From positions 1 to 15,832 of the forward strand of contig CAZWPO010000042.1 of assembly GCA_964635975.1 (NCBI GenBank): a stretch of 15,832 nt of DNA. The letters run 5' to 3'. Under the pieces are notes generated by a model, which saw only the letters and a list, made by a program, of their open reading frames with translations, was not told the origin of the DNA and ran no database searches. The DNA is from UBA5314 sp964635975. Lineage in GTDB: Bacteria; Bacillota; Syntrophomonadia; Syntrophomonadales; Syntrophomonadaceae. Below, piece after piece: positions 1 to 7,184 of the stretch (position 1 is the stretch's first letter; each line of letters starts with the position of its first letter). The translations under genes were made by a program, and so were the position numbers.

Positions 1-182
1 CTTTCGCCCCTGACGCGCAAGAATAATATTATCATGCCCATTTAACTGTGTCAAGCTGTTTTTCTCAGCTTTAATACCATAAAATAAGTACTCCTATATT
101 TTAAGAAGTACTTATTATGTTTATTCAGCTGTTTATTCCAAATTGCTCTCGAATCGGACTTTTGCTTGATTCAGATATAAAC
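1..182. other. Non-coding window edge downstream of the kor operon
   Basis: No convincing gene is visible between the window start and the end of the ferredoxin-like gene. Short open frames here lack ribosome binding sites and recognisable motifs. The stretch is AT-rich and contains one clear inverted repeat, listed separately. Confidence 0.6.
77..116 (-). terminator. Possible terminator of the oxidoreductase operon
   Basis: Positions 83-92 (AATAAGTACT) and 107-116 (AGTACTTATT) are perfect 10-bp inverted arms around a 14-nt loop. On the minus strand the stem is followed by TTTTATGG. It lies about 70 bases past the last gene of the leftward operon. The stem is AT-rich and the loop long, so this is a weak terminator at best; an operator palindrome is an alternative. 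Confidence 0.35.
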
Positions 183-443
183 CTATTGTTTTCCTTTGCG
201 GATTCTTTCTATATATATAGCGCAATCGGGGCAAACCATTTCACAAATCATGCATGCTATACAACTGTCCTGGTCCTTCGGCGTTACTGTAGGTGTACCG
301 AATACACCCAACTTATCCGACCAGATTAACACATCATTAGGACACTTCTCTTTACATAATCCGCAACCCTTGCAATAGGCCGGAAAGATGTAAAAGTTAG
401 CTTTCTCCATATGGGTTTGAATGGATTCGATTTCTTTGTTCAT
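183..443 (-). CDS. korD: 2-oxoacid:ferredoxin oxidoreductase delta subunit (2[4Fe-4S] ferredoxin-like)
   Basis: This 86-residue protein carries two bacterial-type [4Fe-4S] motifs: C24-x2-C27-x2-C30-x3-C34-P and C61-x2-C64-x2-C67-x3-C71-P. In four-subunit 2-oxoacid:ferredoxin oxidoreductases the delta subunit relays electrons from the thiamine-bound intermediate to free ferredoxin in the cytoplasm. The ATG follows directly after the stop of the gamma-subunit gene (TAG then ATG), with AGGAG inside the end of the upstream gene, so translation is probably coupled. It is the last gene of the operon. A second Met at residue 12 is a possible alternative start. The family call is firm. Assignment to 2-oxoglutarate rather than 2-oxoisovalerate or another 2-oxoacid is inference. 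Confidence 0.9.
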   Translation of the reverse strand: MNKEIESIQTHMEKANFYIFPAYCKGCGLCKEKCPNDVLIWSDKLGVFGTPTVTPKDQDSCIACMICEMVCPDCAIYIERIRKGKQ

Positions 444-1025
444 CTATACGGCCACTCCTTCCTTAAGGGCTTTTTCTGCTAATTCTTTTCCTATTTTTAA
501 AGCCTGGAAGTTTAGATCTCTTAAATCCGGATTTTTTTCAAATTTGTAGGCTAGTTTGTGCTCAAGAGCATCCTTTGCAGATTCAAAGCTTACCAGGTTG
601 CTCAATCCTATTACCGCACCCATTATAATAATGTTGAAGACTCGAGAATGCAGGTCTCGATTGGCTGTCTCCAGCGCCGGAATACCAATCACCTTTTTCG
701 CTTCTTTGGGAAGATGTTCTTCAGGGACTTCGAATCCTGAATCGTAAACAAAAATGGTGTTTTTATCCGAATATATGGTTGTTCTCTCAACTGCCCGTTC
801 ACTGAGTGCTACAACGATGTCAGCTTTGAAGAATTTAGGCGCACCGATCCGTTTATCACTAACCTGGATGAAGGCTATGGATACTCCGCCTCGCTGCTCC
901 AATCCAAAGTTGGGTATATATATGGTCTGCATCCCCGAATTATATGCTGCCTCTGCCAAGATCTCGGCTATTGATTGAACTCCCTGGCCTCCCTCTCCGG
1001 CTAAAGCCACTCTAATCAGCGACAT
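444..1025 (-). CDS. korC: 2-oxoacid:ferredoxin oxidoreductase gamma subunit
   Basis: The 193-residue product belongs to the pyruvate/ketoisovalerate oxidoreductase gamma family. The N-terminal G-E-G-G-Q-G motif (residues 10-15) and the following I-P-N-F-G-L-E-Q-R-G-G stretch are typical, and the length fits a stand-alone gamma subunit. It takes part in coenzyme A-dependent oxidative decarboxylation of a 2-oxoacid with the alpha, beta and delta subunits. The ATG lies inside the 3' end of the beta gene (14-base overlap) and has a purine-rich GGGGGAAAAG ribosome binding site, so the two are probably translationally coupled. Order alpha-beta-gamma-delta is a common arrangement for the KorABCD type. 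Substrate identity cannot be read from sequence alone. Confidence 0.9.
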   Translation of the reverse strand: MSLIRVALAGEGGQGVQSIAEILAEAAYNSGMQTIYIPNFGLEQRGGVSIAFIQVSDKRIGAPKFFKADIVVALSERAVERTTIYSDKNTIFVYDSGFEVPEEHLPKEAKKVIGIPALETANRDLHSRVFNIIIMGAVIGLSNLVSFESAKDALEHKLAYKFEKNPDLRDLNFQALKIGKELAEKALKEGVAV

Positions 1026-1776
1026 TTGTCTTTTCCCCCTTTCCGAAGGGACTTTTGAGCTCCCCTACGGGGAAGAATTTTTCCATTTCATCCTCCAAGA
1101 AGCTCCAGGTCTGCTGGGCATTTGTCCTCCAGTTTGTCGGGCAAGTGGACAAAACCTCAACAAACGAAAATCCATTTCCTTCTATCTGATTGCGAAGGGC
1201 ATTGCGAATAAATCTCTTCAATTGTTTATATTTAGCCACTGTAGCTCTGGCAACATATGCATTGTCAGAGGTTATTGCCGAAATAAACTCTGGTCCCTTG
1301 GTAGGATAACCGGTTTGTTCGGGATCACGTCCAAAGGGTGTGGTCTCGGTCTTCTGACCCGGCAACGTAGTTGGCGCCATCTGCCCCCCGGTCATCCCGT
1401 AGTTGGTATTATTGACAAGAATAAGGGTTAGCTTTTCATTTCTGACCGCTGCATTTAGCAGGTGCTGGGATCCGATTGAATAGCCGCCTCCATCACCCAT
1501 ATAACCGATCGTAATTAACTCTGGACGGCTTCTCTTTATCCCTACCATAACCGGAGTGGTTCTACCGTGATGCGTCTGAGTGCTGTCACAGGCAAAGAAG
1601 TTCCAGGAAAGTAAGGAGCAGCCAATATCACATCCAAATATAGTCTTATTCTGAATGTTAAGTTCGTCTATATTTTCCCCCAGGGCTTTGAGGACGATAC
1701 CATGCCCGCAGCCGGGGCAGAACTTATGCGGTTTAGATGGTAAGTACCATGACTTCGGTGTTGCTGGTGCAACCAC
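1012..1776 (-). CDS. korB: 2-oxoacid:ferredoxin oxidoreductase beta subunit (thiamine diphosphate binding)
   Basis: This 254-residue protein is the thiamine diphosphate-binding half of the catalytic core. It shows the C-P-G-C-G-H-G motif at residues 20-26, further cysteines at 49, 53 and 63, and the ThDP/Mg motif starting G-D-G-G-G at 94-98 and ending N-N at 122-123. The cysteines at 20, 23 and 49 or 53 are candidates for [4Fe-4S] ligands. The start is GTG, preceded by GGGAGG at a normal distance; no better start exists before C20. The 3' end overlaps the gamma gene by 14 bases, and the alpha gene ends 17 bases upstream. The beta subunit family is very clear. 2-oxoglutarate is the most likely substrate but is not proven. 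Confidence 0.93.
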   Translation of the reverse strand: MVAPATPKSWYLPSKPHKFCPGCGHGIVLKALGENIDELNIQNKTIFGCDIGCSLLSWNFFACDSTQTHHGRTTPVMVGIKRSRPELITIGYMGDGGGYSIGSQHLLNAAVRNEKLTLILVNNTNYGMTGGQMAPTTLPGQKTETTPFGRDPEQTGYPTKGPEFISAITSDNAYVARATVAKYKQLKRFIRNALRNQIEGNGFSFVEVLSTCPTNWRTNAQQTWSFLEDEMEKFFPVGELKSPFGKGEKTNVAD

Positions 1777-1793
1777 GGTTATTCCTCCCTTCT

Positions 1794-2882
1794 CTACAGA
1801 ATACTTTTTACCTTATCAATAATGTCATAATCTATTATTCCAACTCCAGGTTTAAATAGAGTTTCTATTTTTATAGTTTCTCCATATATCTCCTGCCGGG
1901 TCAATCTCTCCAATTGCCCATAAGCAGATTCGGCTATCAATAACTTCTTAGCTCCGGTTCGAGCAATGGTGTCTTTCAGCTGCTGCCGGGGAAAGGGCCT
2001 TAATGTAATGGGACGAAAATAACTGGCTTTTATACCCTGTGCACGCAGAGCCTTTACTGCATCATCGGCAGCTCTGGACACTACGCCATGGGTTAAGATA
2101 ATTACATCAGAAACTTCGCATTCTCCTTCATCCCACTCTACAATGCTAGGTGTCATCGCCTCATATTCTGCTGCATGCTGCATTACTACTTCATAAAGCT
2201 CCTCTTCCAGACTGTAAATATTGCAGAGATGCTGAGGTTCCCTCTGAACACCAATTTCACCTTCGAGCCCGATTAGAGGATAAGTTTTTACCATTTCAAT
2301 GCCTTTATCAATCGGATCGTACAGTTCCATAGGCTCCCTCATTTTTGCCTGATATCCGTCTCCAAGTACAAAGGTTGGGAAACGGTACGTCCAGGCTACG
2401 TTAAATGCTTTTATGGTGTAATCATAAATCTCCTGATGCGTAGCAGTCGAATATACGATTCTATTTCCTTCTCCATTTCCACCATAGGTAGTTAATGTAA
2501 CCTCTTGTTGTGAATAAACTACGGTTCCTGATGAAGGACCGCCGCGCTGCTGAATCACTGCTACCAGAGGCAGCCGCATGGCTTCAGCCATTCCAAACGG
2601 TTCTTGCATCAGCACGTTGCCCGGTCCAGCCGTTGCGGTGAAGGCCTTCTTTCCGCTTTGCACTGCTCCACAAACTGTAAATCCTGCAGATATCTCATCT
2701 TCAGTCTGAAGAAACTCTCGGCCAAATTTCGGTGCCAGCCTCGTCCAGTAATGCATAACTTCGTTTTGCGGCGTGATAGGGTACCCGAACATAACTTCCG
2801 CACCAGCTGCTAATGCCGCCCATGTAACGGTCTCGTTGCCAGTTATGAAAGCCTTTTTCGGTTCTCCTATAATCTTTTCCAT
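1794..2882 (-). CDS. korA: 2-oxoacid:ferredoxin oxidoreductase alpha subunit
   Basis: This 362-residue protein has the alpha-subunit signature G-Y-P-I-T-P-Q-N-E-V near residues 33-42, followed by the pyrimidine-binding domain and a C-terminal transketolase-like domain II (about 255-355). Together with the beta subunit it forms the ThDP active site that converts a 2-oxoacid and CoA to acyl-CoA, CO2 and reduced ferredoxin; in anaerobes the enzyme may run in reverse to make 2-oxoglutarate from succinyl-CoA. The ATG has an AGGAGGTG ribosome binding site ending 10 bases upstream. It lies 47 bases after a P-loop ATPase gene in the same operon. Length and motifs match a full alpha subunit without a fused gamma domain. 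Confidence 0.93.
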   Translation of the reverse strand: MEKIIGEPKKAFITGNETVTWAALAAGAEVMFGYPITPQNEVMHYWTRLAPKFGREFLQTEDEISAGFTVCGAVQSGKKAFTATAGPGNVLMQEPFGMAEAMRLPLVAVIQQRGGPSSGTVVYSQQEVTLTTYGGNGEGNRIVYSTATHQEIYDYTIKAFNVAWTYRFPTFVLGDGYQAKMREPMELYDPIDKGIEMVKTYPLIGLEGEIGVQREPQHLCNIYSLEEELYEVVMQHAAEYEAMTPSIVEWDEGECEVSDVIILTHGVVSRAADDAVKALRAQGIKASYFRPITLRPFPRQQLKDTIARTGAKKLLIAESAYGQLERLTRQEIYGETIKIETLFKPGVGIIDYDIIDKVKSIL

Positions 2883-2929
2883 ATTTTAATAGCACCTCCT
2901 AATAAAAATTTTCCGGATGATCTGCCTGC

Positions 2930-3595
2930 TTACCAAATAGCTTCAGGCATGTAACGGTAAATGAATTTAACGGGTATTTTACACGCATCCATATCAAAAT
3001 TATCTTTAAACTTATAGTCAACCGCCATATAGGCCACATCAATTCCAAGTTCATTAACAGCCTGGTATATTTTCTGATTTCCGTCACAAATCAAATCGAT
3101 GGTGGTTTCATCGCCCAGATGTGTATTGGCTACCACCACGTCAACCCGCCCAAGACTCTTGATGTATTCCTTCACGCGCTGAGCTGAGTTTGTCATAGGT
3201 CGTGTAAAATTCACTACTGCTATTATCCGGAGTTCGGTTGACTCGTGGCTCCCTTCCACCAGATTTAATGTCCTGGCGCCGTGAACTCCATATCCCACAT
3301 CCATGATTATATCCCCGTCGCGTTTTAAGACCCATCTGGCCTGAGGATTCATCATAGCTCCCGTTTCACCTAATCCAAAGGAATCCTGGCGAGAAAAGCC
3401 AATTACCTTCAAGCCCCTGCTTTCCAGCATCTCTTTTAAGGGCCTCAAGGTGTAAAAGGGTTCTACCGTATCCAAATCAACTAACGTAACTAGACGTCCC
3501 ATTTCCAACAATTCGAACGCCCTGTTAATCGCTATTTCGCTTTTTCCACTGGCATATTCCCCAATAAAAGCTTCAACTATCCTGGTAGAATCAAT
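2930..3595 (-). CDS. SIMIBI-class P-loop ATPase, probable ATT start, first gene of the kor operon
   Basis: The open frame encodes about 221 residues. It has a Walker A motif G-E-Y-A-S-G-K-S (12-19), a V-D-L-D-T-V-E-P segment at about 39-46 in the position of the switch aspartate of MinD/CooC-like proteins, and a Walker B-like I-I-M-D-V-G-Y-G. No ATG, GTG or TTG lies in frame between the upstream stop (3650-3652) and a TTG at 3511, which would delete the Walker A motif. ATT at 3593-3595 sits 10 bases after a perfect AGGAGGTG (3606-3613), the same spacing as in the next gene, korA. I infer an ATT start. A cofactor-loading or maturation role for the oxidoreductase is speculative. I do not recognise a named gene. 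If ATT is wrong, the fallback is a sequencing error or a truncated protein starting at 3511 or 3502. Confidence 0.75.
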   Translation of the reverse strand: MDSTRIVEAFIGEYASGKSEIAINRAFELLEMGRLVTLVDLDTVEPFYTLRPLKEMLESRGLKVIGFSRQDSFGLGETGAMMNPQARWVLKRDGDIIMDVGYGVHGARTLNLVEGSHESTELRIIAVVNFTRPMTNSAQRVKEYIKSLGRVDVVVANTHLGDETTIDLICDGNQKIYQAVNELGIDVAYMAVDYKFKDNFDMDACKIPVKFIYRYMPEAIW

Positions 3596-3605
3596 AAAAA
3601 ACGAA

Positions 3606-3613
3606 CACCTCCT
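3606..3613 (-). promoter_or_regulatory. Ribosome binding site defining the ATT start
   Basis: AGGAGGTG on the minus strand ends 10 bases before ATT at 3593-3595. The identical octamer ends 10 bases before the ATG of korA (2893-2900). The GTG inside this site reads into TGA after four more codons, and the TTG at 3592-3594 is out of frame and soon stops, so neither can start the ATPase. Confidence 0.7.
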
Positions 3614-3641
3614 GTATTTTCGCCAATAGCCGATTGAATTA

Positions 3642-3670
3642 AGTATAAGTCAGCTGCAATTATGCGTCAA
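3642..3670 (-). promoter_or_regulatory. Sigma-A-type promoter of the ATPase-kor operon
   Basis: On the minus strand TTGACG (3665-3670) and TATACT (3642-3647) are separated by exactly 17 bases. Each hexamer differs from consensus at one position. A start of transcription near 3635 would give a leader of about 40 bases before the ATT start. That fits the short 5' end and argues against a start further upstream. Confidence 0.75.
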
Positions 3671-3697
3671 TAATATTATTTCCGCAAGAAATGTTAC

Positions 3698-3719
3698 TCA
3701 CATTTGATAATATATGTGA
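3698..3719. promoter_or_regulatory. Inverted repeat upstream of the kor operon promoter
   Basis: TCACAT and ATGTGA form 6-bp arms around a 10-base AT-rich centre. The site is centred about 38 bases upstream of the -35 box of the leftward promoter, a usual place for an activator site. No regulator is identifiable; the arms are the inverse orientation of a CRP/FNR half-site pair. The evidence is a single palindrome only. Confidence 0.3.
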
Positions 3720-3810
3720 CAATATTACCTTAACAGCCTGTTGCTTTGAACGGCTATCGTTTATATCTTTTCATATATGCTCTAACTTATCCCTTGAATA
3801 AAAAGCCCTT

Positions 3811-3846
3811 TTAAAAACGAATAGCCCACGTCCACTGACATAGGCT
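3811..3846 (-). terminator. Rho-independent terminator after bofA
   Basis: Read on the minus strand, positions 3846-3823 form a continuous 10-bp stem (two G-U pairs) with an AGTG tetraloop. ATTCG and then TTTTT (3817-3813) follow. It lies about 57 bases past the stop of bofA and separates the dnaX-bofA operon from the kor operon. The remainder of 3596-3903 contains the kor promoter region and no gene that I can support. Confidence 0.7.
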
Positions 3847-3903
3847 AGATGAAAATGGCTCAAACTAGCAGTAAGGATTTAATGCTCATCACGGTCCAAG
3901 TGA

Positions 3904-4170
3904 TCAAGCAATAAGTATCTGAAAACATATCAAAACCAGGATTCCCGGTATCCCCAAAAAACCTGCAACTAGAACCGTAATGAGGTTTATTGGTATTGAT
4001 AAAGAAAAATACCCCCCTAGAAAATTAACCAGCATCAATAAAATCAACCCAATAACAGAGTTGACCAGCAGCTTCCACAGAAGCTTGACCGGCTTCATAA
4101 AAACCTGGGCTACAAAATATATAATGACCAGCAACAGAATGGCGGCCAGGACTATATTAAAGTACTCCAT
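3904..4170 (-). CDS. bofA: BofA-like pro-sigma-K processing inhibitor
   Basis: This 88-residue membrane protein has two hydrophobic segments and the C-terminal G-F-L-G-I-P-G-I-L-V-L pattern typical of the BofA family. In Bacillus, BofA sits in the outer forespore membrane and holds the SpoIVFB protease inactive until the forespore signals. Position downstream of recR and the yaaL-like gene matches the conserved Firmicute order. I chose the ATG at 4168-4170, preceded by GGAG at 11 bases; a GTG at 4180-4182 would add four residues but has no ribosome binding site. The length matches the usual 85-90 residues. Presence of this gene suggests an endospore former. Confidence 0.85.
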   Translation of the reverse strand: MEYFNIVLAAILLLVIIYFVAQVFMKPVKLLWKLLVNSVIGLILLMLVNFLGGYFSLSIPINLITVLVAGFLGIPGILVLICFQILIA

Positions 4171-4189
4171 ATTATAAATCACTCCGCAA

Positions 4190-4462
4190 TCAGGTTGGGG
4201 ACGGGACTTCCGATCGCTTCCGAGTTTTGATGGCTTTGACTAGATAGTCGAATCGTTCCTCGGCTGCTTTCATCGAGTAGATTGCATAATCAATCATATC
4301 GGGGTCCTCCACCCTGGAAAAGAGGTTTTGCGCCTGCACCAGCTCCTGGTGCGCCTCTTCTATCAGGTTTTCTTCAGAAAACCGATCCACGCTTTCCTTG
4401 GAAAAATCTTGTACGGCCCCGTTCCAAAGGGAAAATCTACCGGCCAGCGATTTGATATCCAT
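4190..4462 (-). CDS. yaaL: YaaL-like DUF2508 family small protein
   Basis: The 90-residue, mostly helical and charged protein sits between recR and bofA, exactly where DUF2508 proteins (Bacillus YaaL) occur. The pattern around residues 33-80, with E-A-H-x-E-L near the start, D-P-x-M-I-D-Y-A-I in the middle and A-E-x-R-F-x-Y-L towards the end, fits that family. Its function is not established. The chosen ATG (4460-4462) follows GGAGGTGGG at good spacing; an upstream ATG at 4489 lacks one. The residues before about 30 are longer than in the Bacillus protein. Confidence 0.75.
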   Translation of the reverse strand: MDIKSLAGRFSLWNGAVQDFSKESVDRFSEENLIEEAHQELVQAQNLFSRVEDPDMIDYAIYSMKAAEERFDYLVKAIKTRKRSEVPSPT

Positions 4463-4526
4463 TGACCCACCTCCCGCAATAGAAGACAACTTATGGTAAT
4501 TCTATGCTAGAGTTGGTAAATTTATG

Positions 4527-5120
4527 CTACAAATCTCGTCGGCCCTCCATGGCCCTGCGCAAAGTAATTTCATCCGTAAATTCAATGTCGCCGCCGACCG
4601 GCAATCCATGAGCTAGGCGCGATATTTTTACGCCGTAGGGGCTTACGATTCCGGCCAGAAGACGTGCCATTATCTCTCCGTCGATATCCGGATTCAATGC
4701 CATAATGACTTCCTTAACCTGCCCCTCGGCCAGACGAGCTTTTAGCGAGCTCAGGTCCATCTCATCCAGATGGTTGTCATCAAGGAGATTGAAGGTTTTA
4801 TTAAGCACAAAAAATTGCCCTTTAAAACCACTACGGTCAATAGCAATAGCATTACTGCTCTCTTCTACTATACAAAGCAGCTCCCGGTCCCGGTTTAAAT
4901 CGCCGCAGACAGAACAGGGATCTGAATCAGTTAGAAAACCGCATCGTGAACAGGGAATCACTTTTCGCTGCACTTCGATGATAGCCCTGGCTAGCATTGC
5001 CGCTTCTTCTGGAGGAAGACGCAGGATAAACAAGGCCAACCTCTGTGCAGTTTTTGGTCCTATTCCAGGCAGTTTAACCAGTTGATCGATCAGATATTCC
5101 AGGGGTCTGGCCAGCCTCAT
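4527..5120 (-). CDS. recR: Recombination mediator protein RecR
   Basis: This 197-residue protein has the full RecR layout: a helix-hairpin-helix segment around L-P-G-I-G-P-K-T (17-24), a zinc finger with C57-x2-C60 and C69-x2-C72, a Toprim domain from about 80 to 175, and the conserved C-terminal tail. RecR works with RecO (and RecF) in the cytoplasm to load RecA on gapped DNA. The ATG is preceded by GGAGG. The gene follows ybaB by 36 bases, in the widespread dnaX-ybaB-recR operon. All expected motifs and the length are normal. Confidence 0.97.
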   Translation of the reverse strand: MRLARPLEYLIDQLVKLPGIGPKTAQRLALFILRLPPEEAAMLARAIIEVQRKVIPCSRCGFLTDSDPCSVCGDLNRDRELLCIVEESSNAIAIDRSGFKGQFFVLNKTFNLLDDNHLDEMDLSSLKARLAEGQVKEVIMALNPDIDGEIMARLLAGIVSPYGVKISRLAHGLPVGGDIEFTDEITLRRAMEGRRDL

Positions 5121-5156
5121 TAAGAAGCCTCCTTAATCACATATTCATCCGGTTTT

Positions 5157-5489
5157 TTAAGTTAATCCGGGAATGTTTAAACCGCCAGTGATTTTGCTCA
5201 TCTCACTAGACACCATCTCTTGTGATTGCTTTATTGCTTCATTAACAGCCGTTAACACCAGATCTTCTAACATTTCTACATCCTCTGGATCGGCTGCTTC
5301 CGGTTTAATTTTTATGCTGAGCAGTTCCTGTTTGCCATTAACTCTGACCGTAACCGCTCCTCCTCCTGAGGATGCTTCTACTTCACGGTTTCTCAGTTCT
5401 TCTTGTAACCCTGCGATACGTTCTTGAACCTTTCTGGCTTCCTTCATCATTTTGCTCATGGAAGCACCTGCCCCGGGATTGAATTTCAT
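5157..5489 (-). CDS. ybaB: YbaB/EbfC family nucleoid-associated protein
   Basis: The 110-residue product has a typical N-terminal M-M-K-E-A-R-K-V-Q-E-R coiled region, the central V-T-V-R-V-N-G-K strand segment and the C-terminal M-x-K-I-T-G-G-L-x-I-P-G-L motif. YbaB proteins form tweezer-like dimers that bind DNA. It starts at ATG with AAGGAGGT eight bases upstream, 14 bases after the dnaX stop. The dnaX-ybaB-recR context confirms the assignment. Confidence 0.95.
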   Translation of the reverse strand: MKFNPGAGASMSKMMKEARKVQERIAGLQEELRNREVEASSGGGAVTVRVNGKQELLSIKIKPEAADPEDVEMLEDLVLTAVNEAIKQSQEMVSSEMSKITGGLNIPGLT

Positions 5490-5503
5490 TCTGATTTACC
5501 TCC

Positions 5504-7012
5504 TTAATCTATTATCTCAACCATATCTTCTCCAAATAGATCAATCGCTTTCTTTACGGCCATATCACTGGCCTGATCATCTTCGAGGAACACTATTTCA
5601 ACTTTAATATCCTTCTTCAGCAAAGCCTTTAGAACACCTTCCACTATCTCCCGGTTGCCCTTCTCTTCTAAACGTTCTTTATGGAATTTATAAGATTTCT
5701 TGAAGCCGATGTACATTGCGTCATCTCTCAGACCAAGGAATTTTCCCTGGGAAAGCAGTGCATGGGTTGGTATCTTTTGTTCTTTTACCCCGGTCAGTAG
5801 ATATGTCCAAAGTTGCTCGCGGTTCTGGTTTTTTTCTTTCTTTACCTTTGGAGCAGTTTCCTGAAGTTGTGCCCGCCCCTGCACTTGTGAAGTCATGGGC
5901 TCCTTTTTTCGCTCCCCGGTTGCCTGGACCAGATCAGCTATTTGCAGAAGGGCTATCTCCAACAGAAATTTATTCCCTTCACTAAAACGGAGGCGATCAG
6001 CTGTTTCCAGCATAATCCGCAGAGCCGCCATTATTATATTGGAATTGGCCAGGTTTTTCTGAACTGCCAGGTGTGCCCTGGCTTCCTGACTAACGGTGTG
6101 AAGGTCGGCCCGCTCACCTAACAGCATGTAGAGCAGCAAATCGCGTAAATAGTAGCTCGCCTCACGCGCAATTTGTTGAGCTTCTTTTCCGTTCATCAGC
6201 GCCAGGTTTACTTTTTCAACGAGCTCGGCAGCATCTCCTCTAAGTGCTGCATCCACTATCTCCGCCAGGAATAAATCATCAACCAGGCCCAAAGCCTCCA
6301 GCACATCCTGCTTTTCTATTCGCCCACCGCGATAAGCCTGCACCTGATCGAGAATGCTTAGAGCATCCCTCAGCCCTCCATTGGCGCGACCGGCAATCAA
6401 CCTTGCGGCGGCATCCTGCAGCTCCATTTGATGGCTTGCCGCCACCTGTTGAATTCTTTCCACGATTTCTTCACTGGTTAGTCTTCTGAAATTATAACTC
6501 TGACAGCGGGATCGAATTGTTGCGGGTATCTTTTGGGGCTCAGTCGTTGCCAGGATAAAAACGACAGCTGGTGGTGGTTCTTCGATTGTCTTGAGAAGAG
6601 CGTTAAACGCCTCTGTAGTAAGCATGTGTACTTCATCAATGATATAGACCTTGGTTTTGCCCTGGGCGGGAGCAATTCTGACCTTCTCCCGCAAATCTCT
6701 TATTTCATCAATACCGCGGTTTGACGCTGCATCAATTTCAATAACATCCATGAAGTTGCCCTGGTTTATATCTCTACACGAATTACACTGGTTGCATGGT
6801 TGTCCCTCTTTTAAATCTTCACAGTTTAAGGCTTTGGCAATGATCTTGGCAACGCTGGTTTTCCCCGTTCCCCGCGGACCAGAAAACAGATAGGCATGGG
6901 CGAGTTTACCTTGTTGTAAAGCATTTTGCAAAGCCAGTACTATATTCTCCTGCCCTACAAGCTCTGAAAATGTCTGAGGCCGCCATGCTCTGTACAATGC
7001 CAGGTAAGCCAT
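5504..7012 (-). CDS. dnaX: DNA polymerase III subunit gamma/tau
   Basis: The 502-residue clamp-loader subunit has Walker A G-P-R-G-T-G-K-T (45-52), zinc-binding Cys at 64, 73, 76 and 79, Walker B with D-E-V-H (126-129) and the S-R-C sensor motif (168-170). AAA+ domains I-III end near residue 360, followed by a linker and a tau-like C-terminal domain (about 390-502). It loads the beta clamp and organises the replisome. The ATG has AGGAGGT at good spacing. At residues 368-370 the codons CGA AAA AAG contain the slippery heptamer A AAA AAG in the proper frame, so a shorter gamma-like product is possible (see findings). The gene heads the dnaX-ybaB-recR-yaaL-bofA operon, downstream of the SRP RNA. 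Confidence 0.97.
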   Translation of the reverse strand: MAYLALYRAWRPQTFSELVGQENIVLALQNALQQGKLAHAYLFSGPRGTGKTSVAKIIAKALNCEDLKEGQPCNQCNSCRDINQGNFMDVIEIDAASNRGIDEIRDLREKVRIAPAQGKTKVYIIDEVHMLTTEAFNALLKTIEEPPPAVVFILATTEPQKIPATIRSRCQSYNFRRLTSEEIVERIQQVAASHQMELQDAAARLIAGRANGGLRDALSILDQVQAYRGGRIEKQDVLEALGLVDDLFLAEIVDAALRGDAAELVEKVNLALMNGKEAQQIAREASYYLRDLLLYMLLGERADLHTVSQEARAHLAVQKNLANSNIIMAALRIMLETADRLRFSEGNKFLLEIALLQIADLVQATGERKKEPMTSQVQGRAQLQETAPKVKKEKNQNREQLWTYLLTGVKEQKIPTHALLSQGKFLGLRDDAMYIGFKKSYKFHKERLEEKGNREIVEGVLKALLKKDIKVEIVFLEDDQASDMAVKKAIDLFGEDMVEIID

Positions 7013-7058
7013 TGATTAACCTCCTCACCGAATAGACTAGTTCATTGAATTTCTACTT

Positions 7059-7064
7059 ATTATA
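7059..7064 (-). promoter_or_regulatory. Candidate -10 element for the dnaX operon
   Basis: TATAAT is present on the minus strand about 47 bases upstream of the dnaX ATG; a shifted reading gives the extended form TGTTATTAT. No good -35 hexamer is found at 16-18 bases, so the call is tentative. The SRP RNA terminator lies just upstream, so the operon would need its own promoter. Confidence 0.4.
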
Positions 7065-7138
7065 ATAACATCATCCAGGATTTTCTTTCTTAAACCGGTA
7101 GGCTCTTACCGCTGCAGTGGTTTTATACTTTATAAATA

Positions 7139-7163
7139 CAAAAACAGCAGGTGTTATCCTGCT
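7139..7163 (-). terminator. Rho-independent terminator of the SRP RNA gene
   Basis: On the minus strand AGCAGG and CCTGCT form a 6-bp stem around ATAACA, followed by GTTTTTG. It lies about 22 bases after the predicted SRP RNA 3' end and before the dnaX promoter region. Confidence 0.7.
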
Positions 7164-7184
7164 CACTGCTTACAATAAATTTAA

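Noticed and set aside
4705..5085. 126-codon plus-strand frame antisense to recR
   Set aside because: Ser/Arg/Leu-rich composition of a shadow frame; recR on the other strand is complete.
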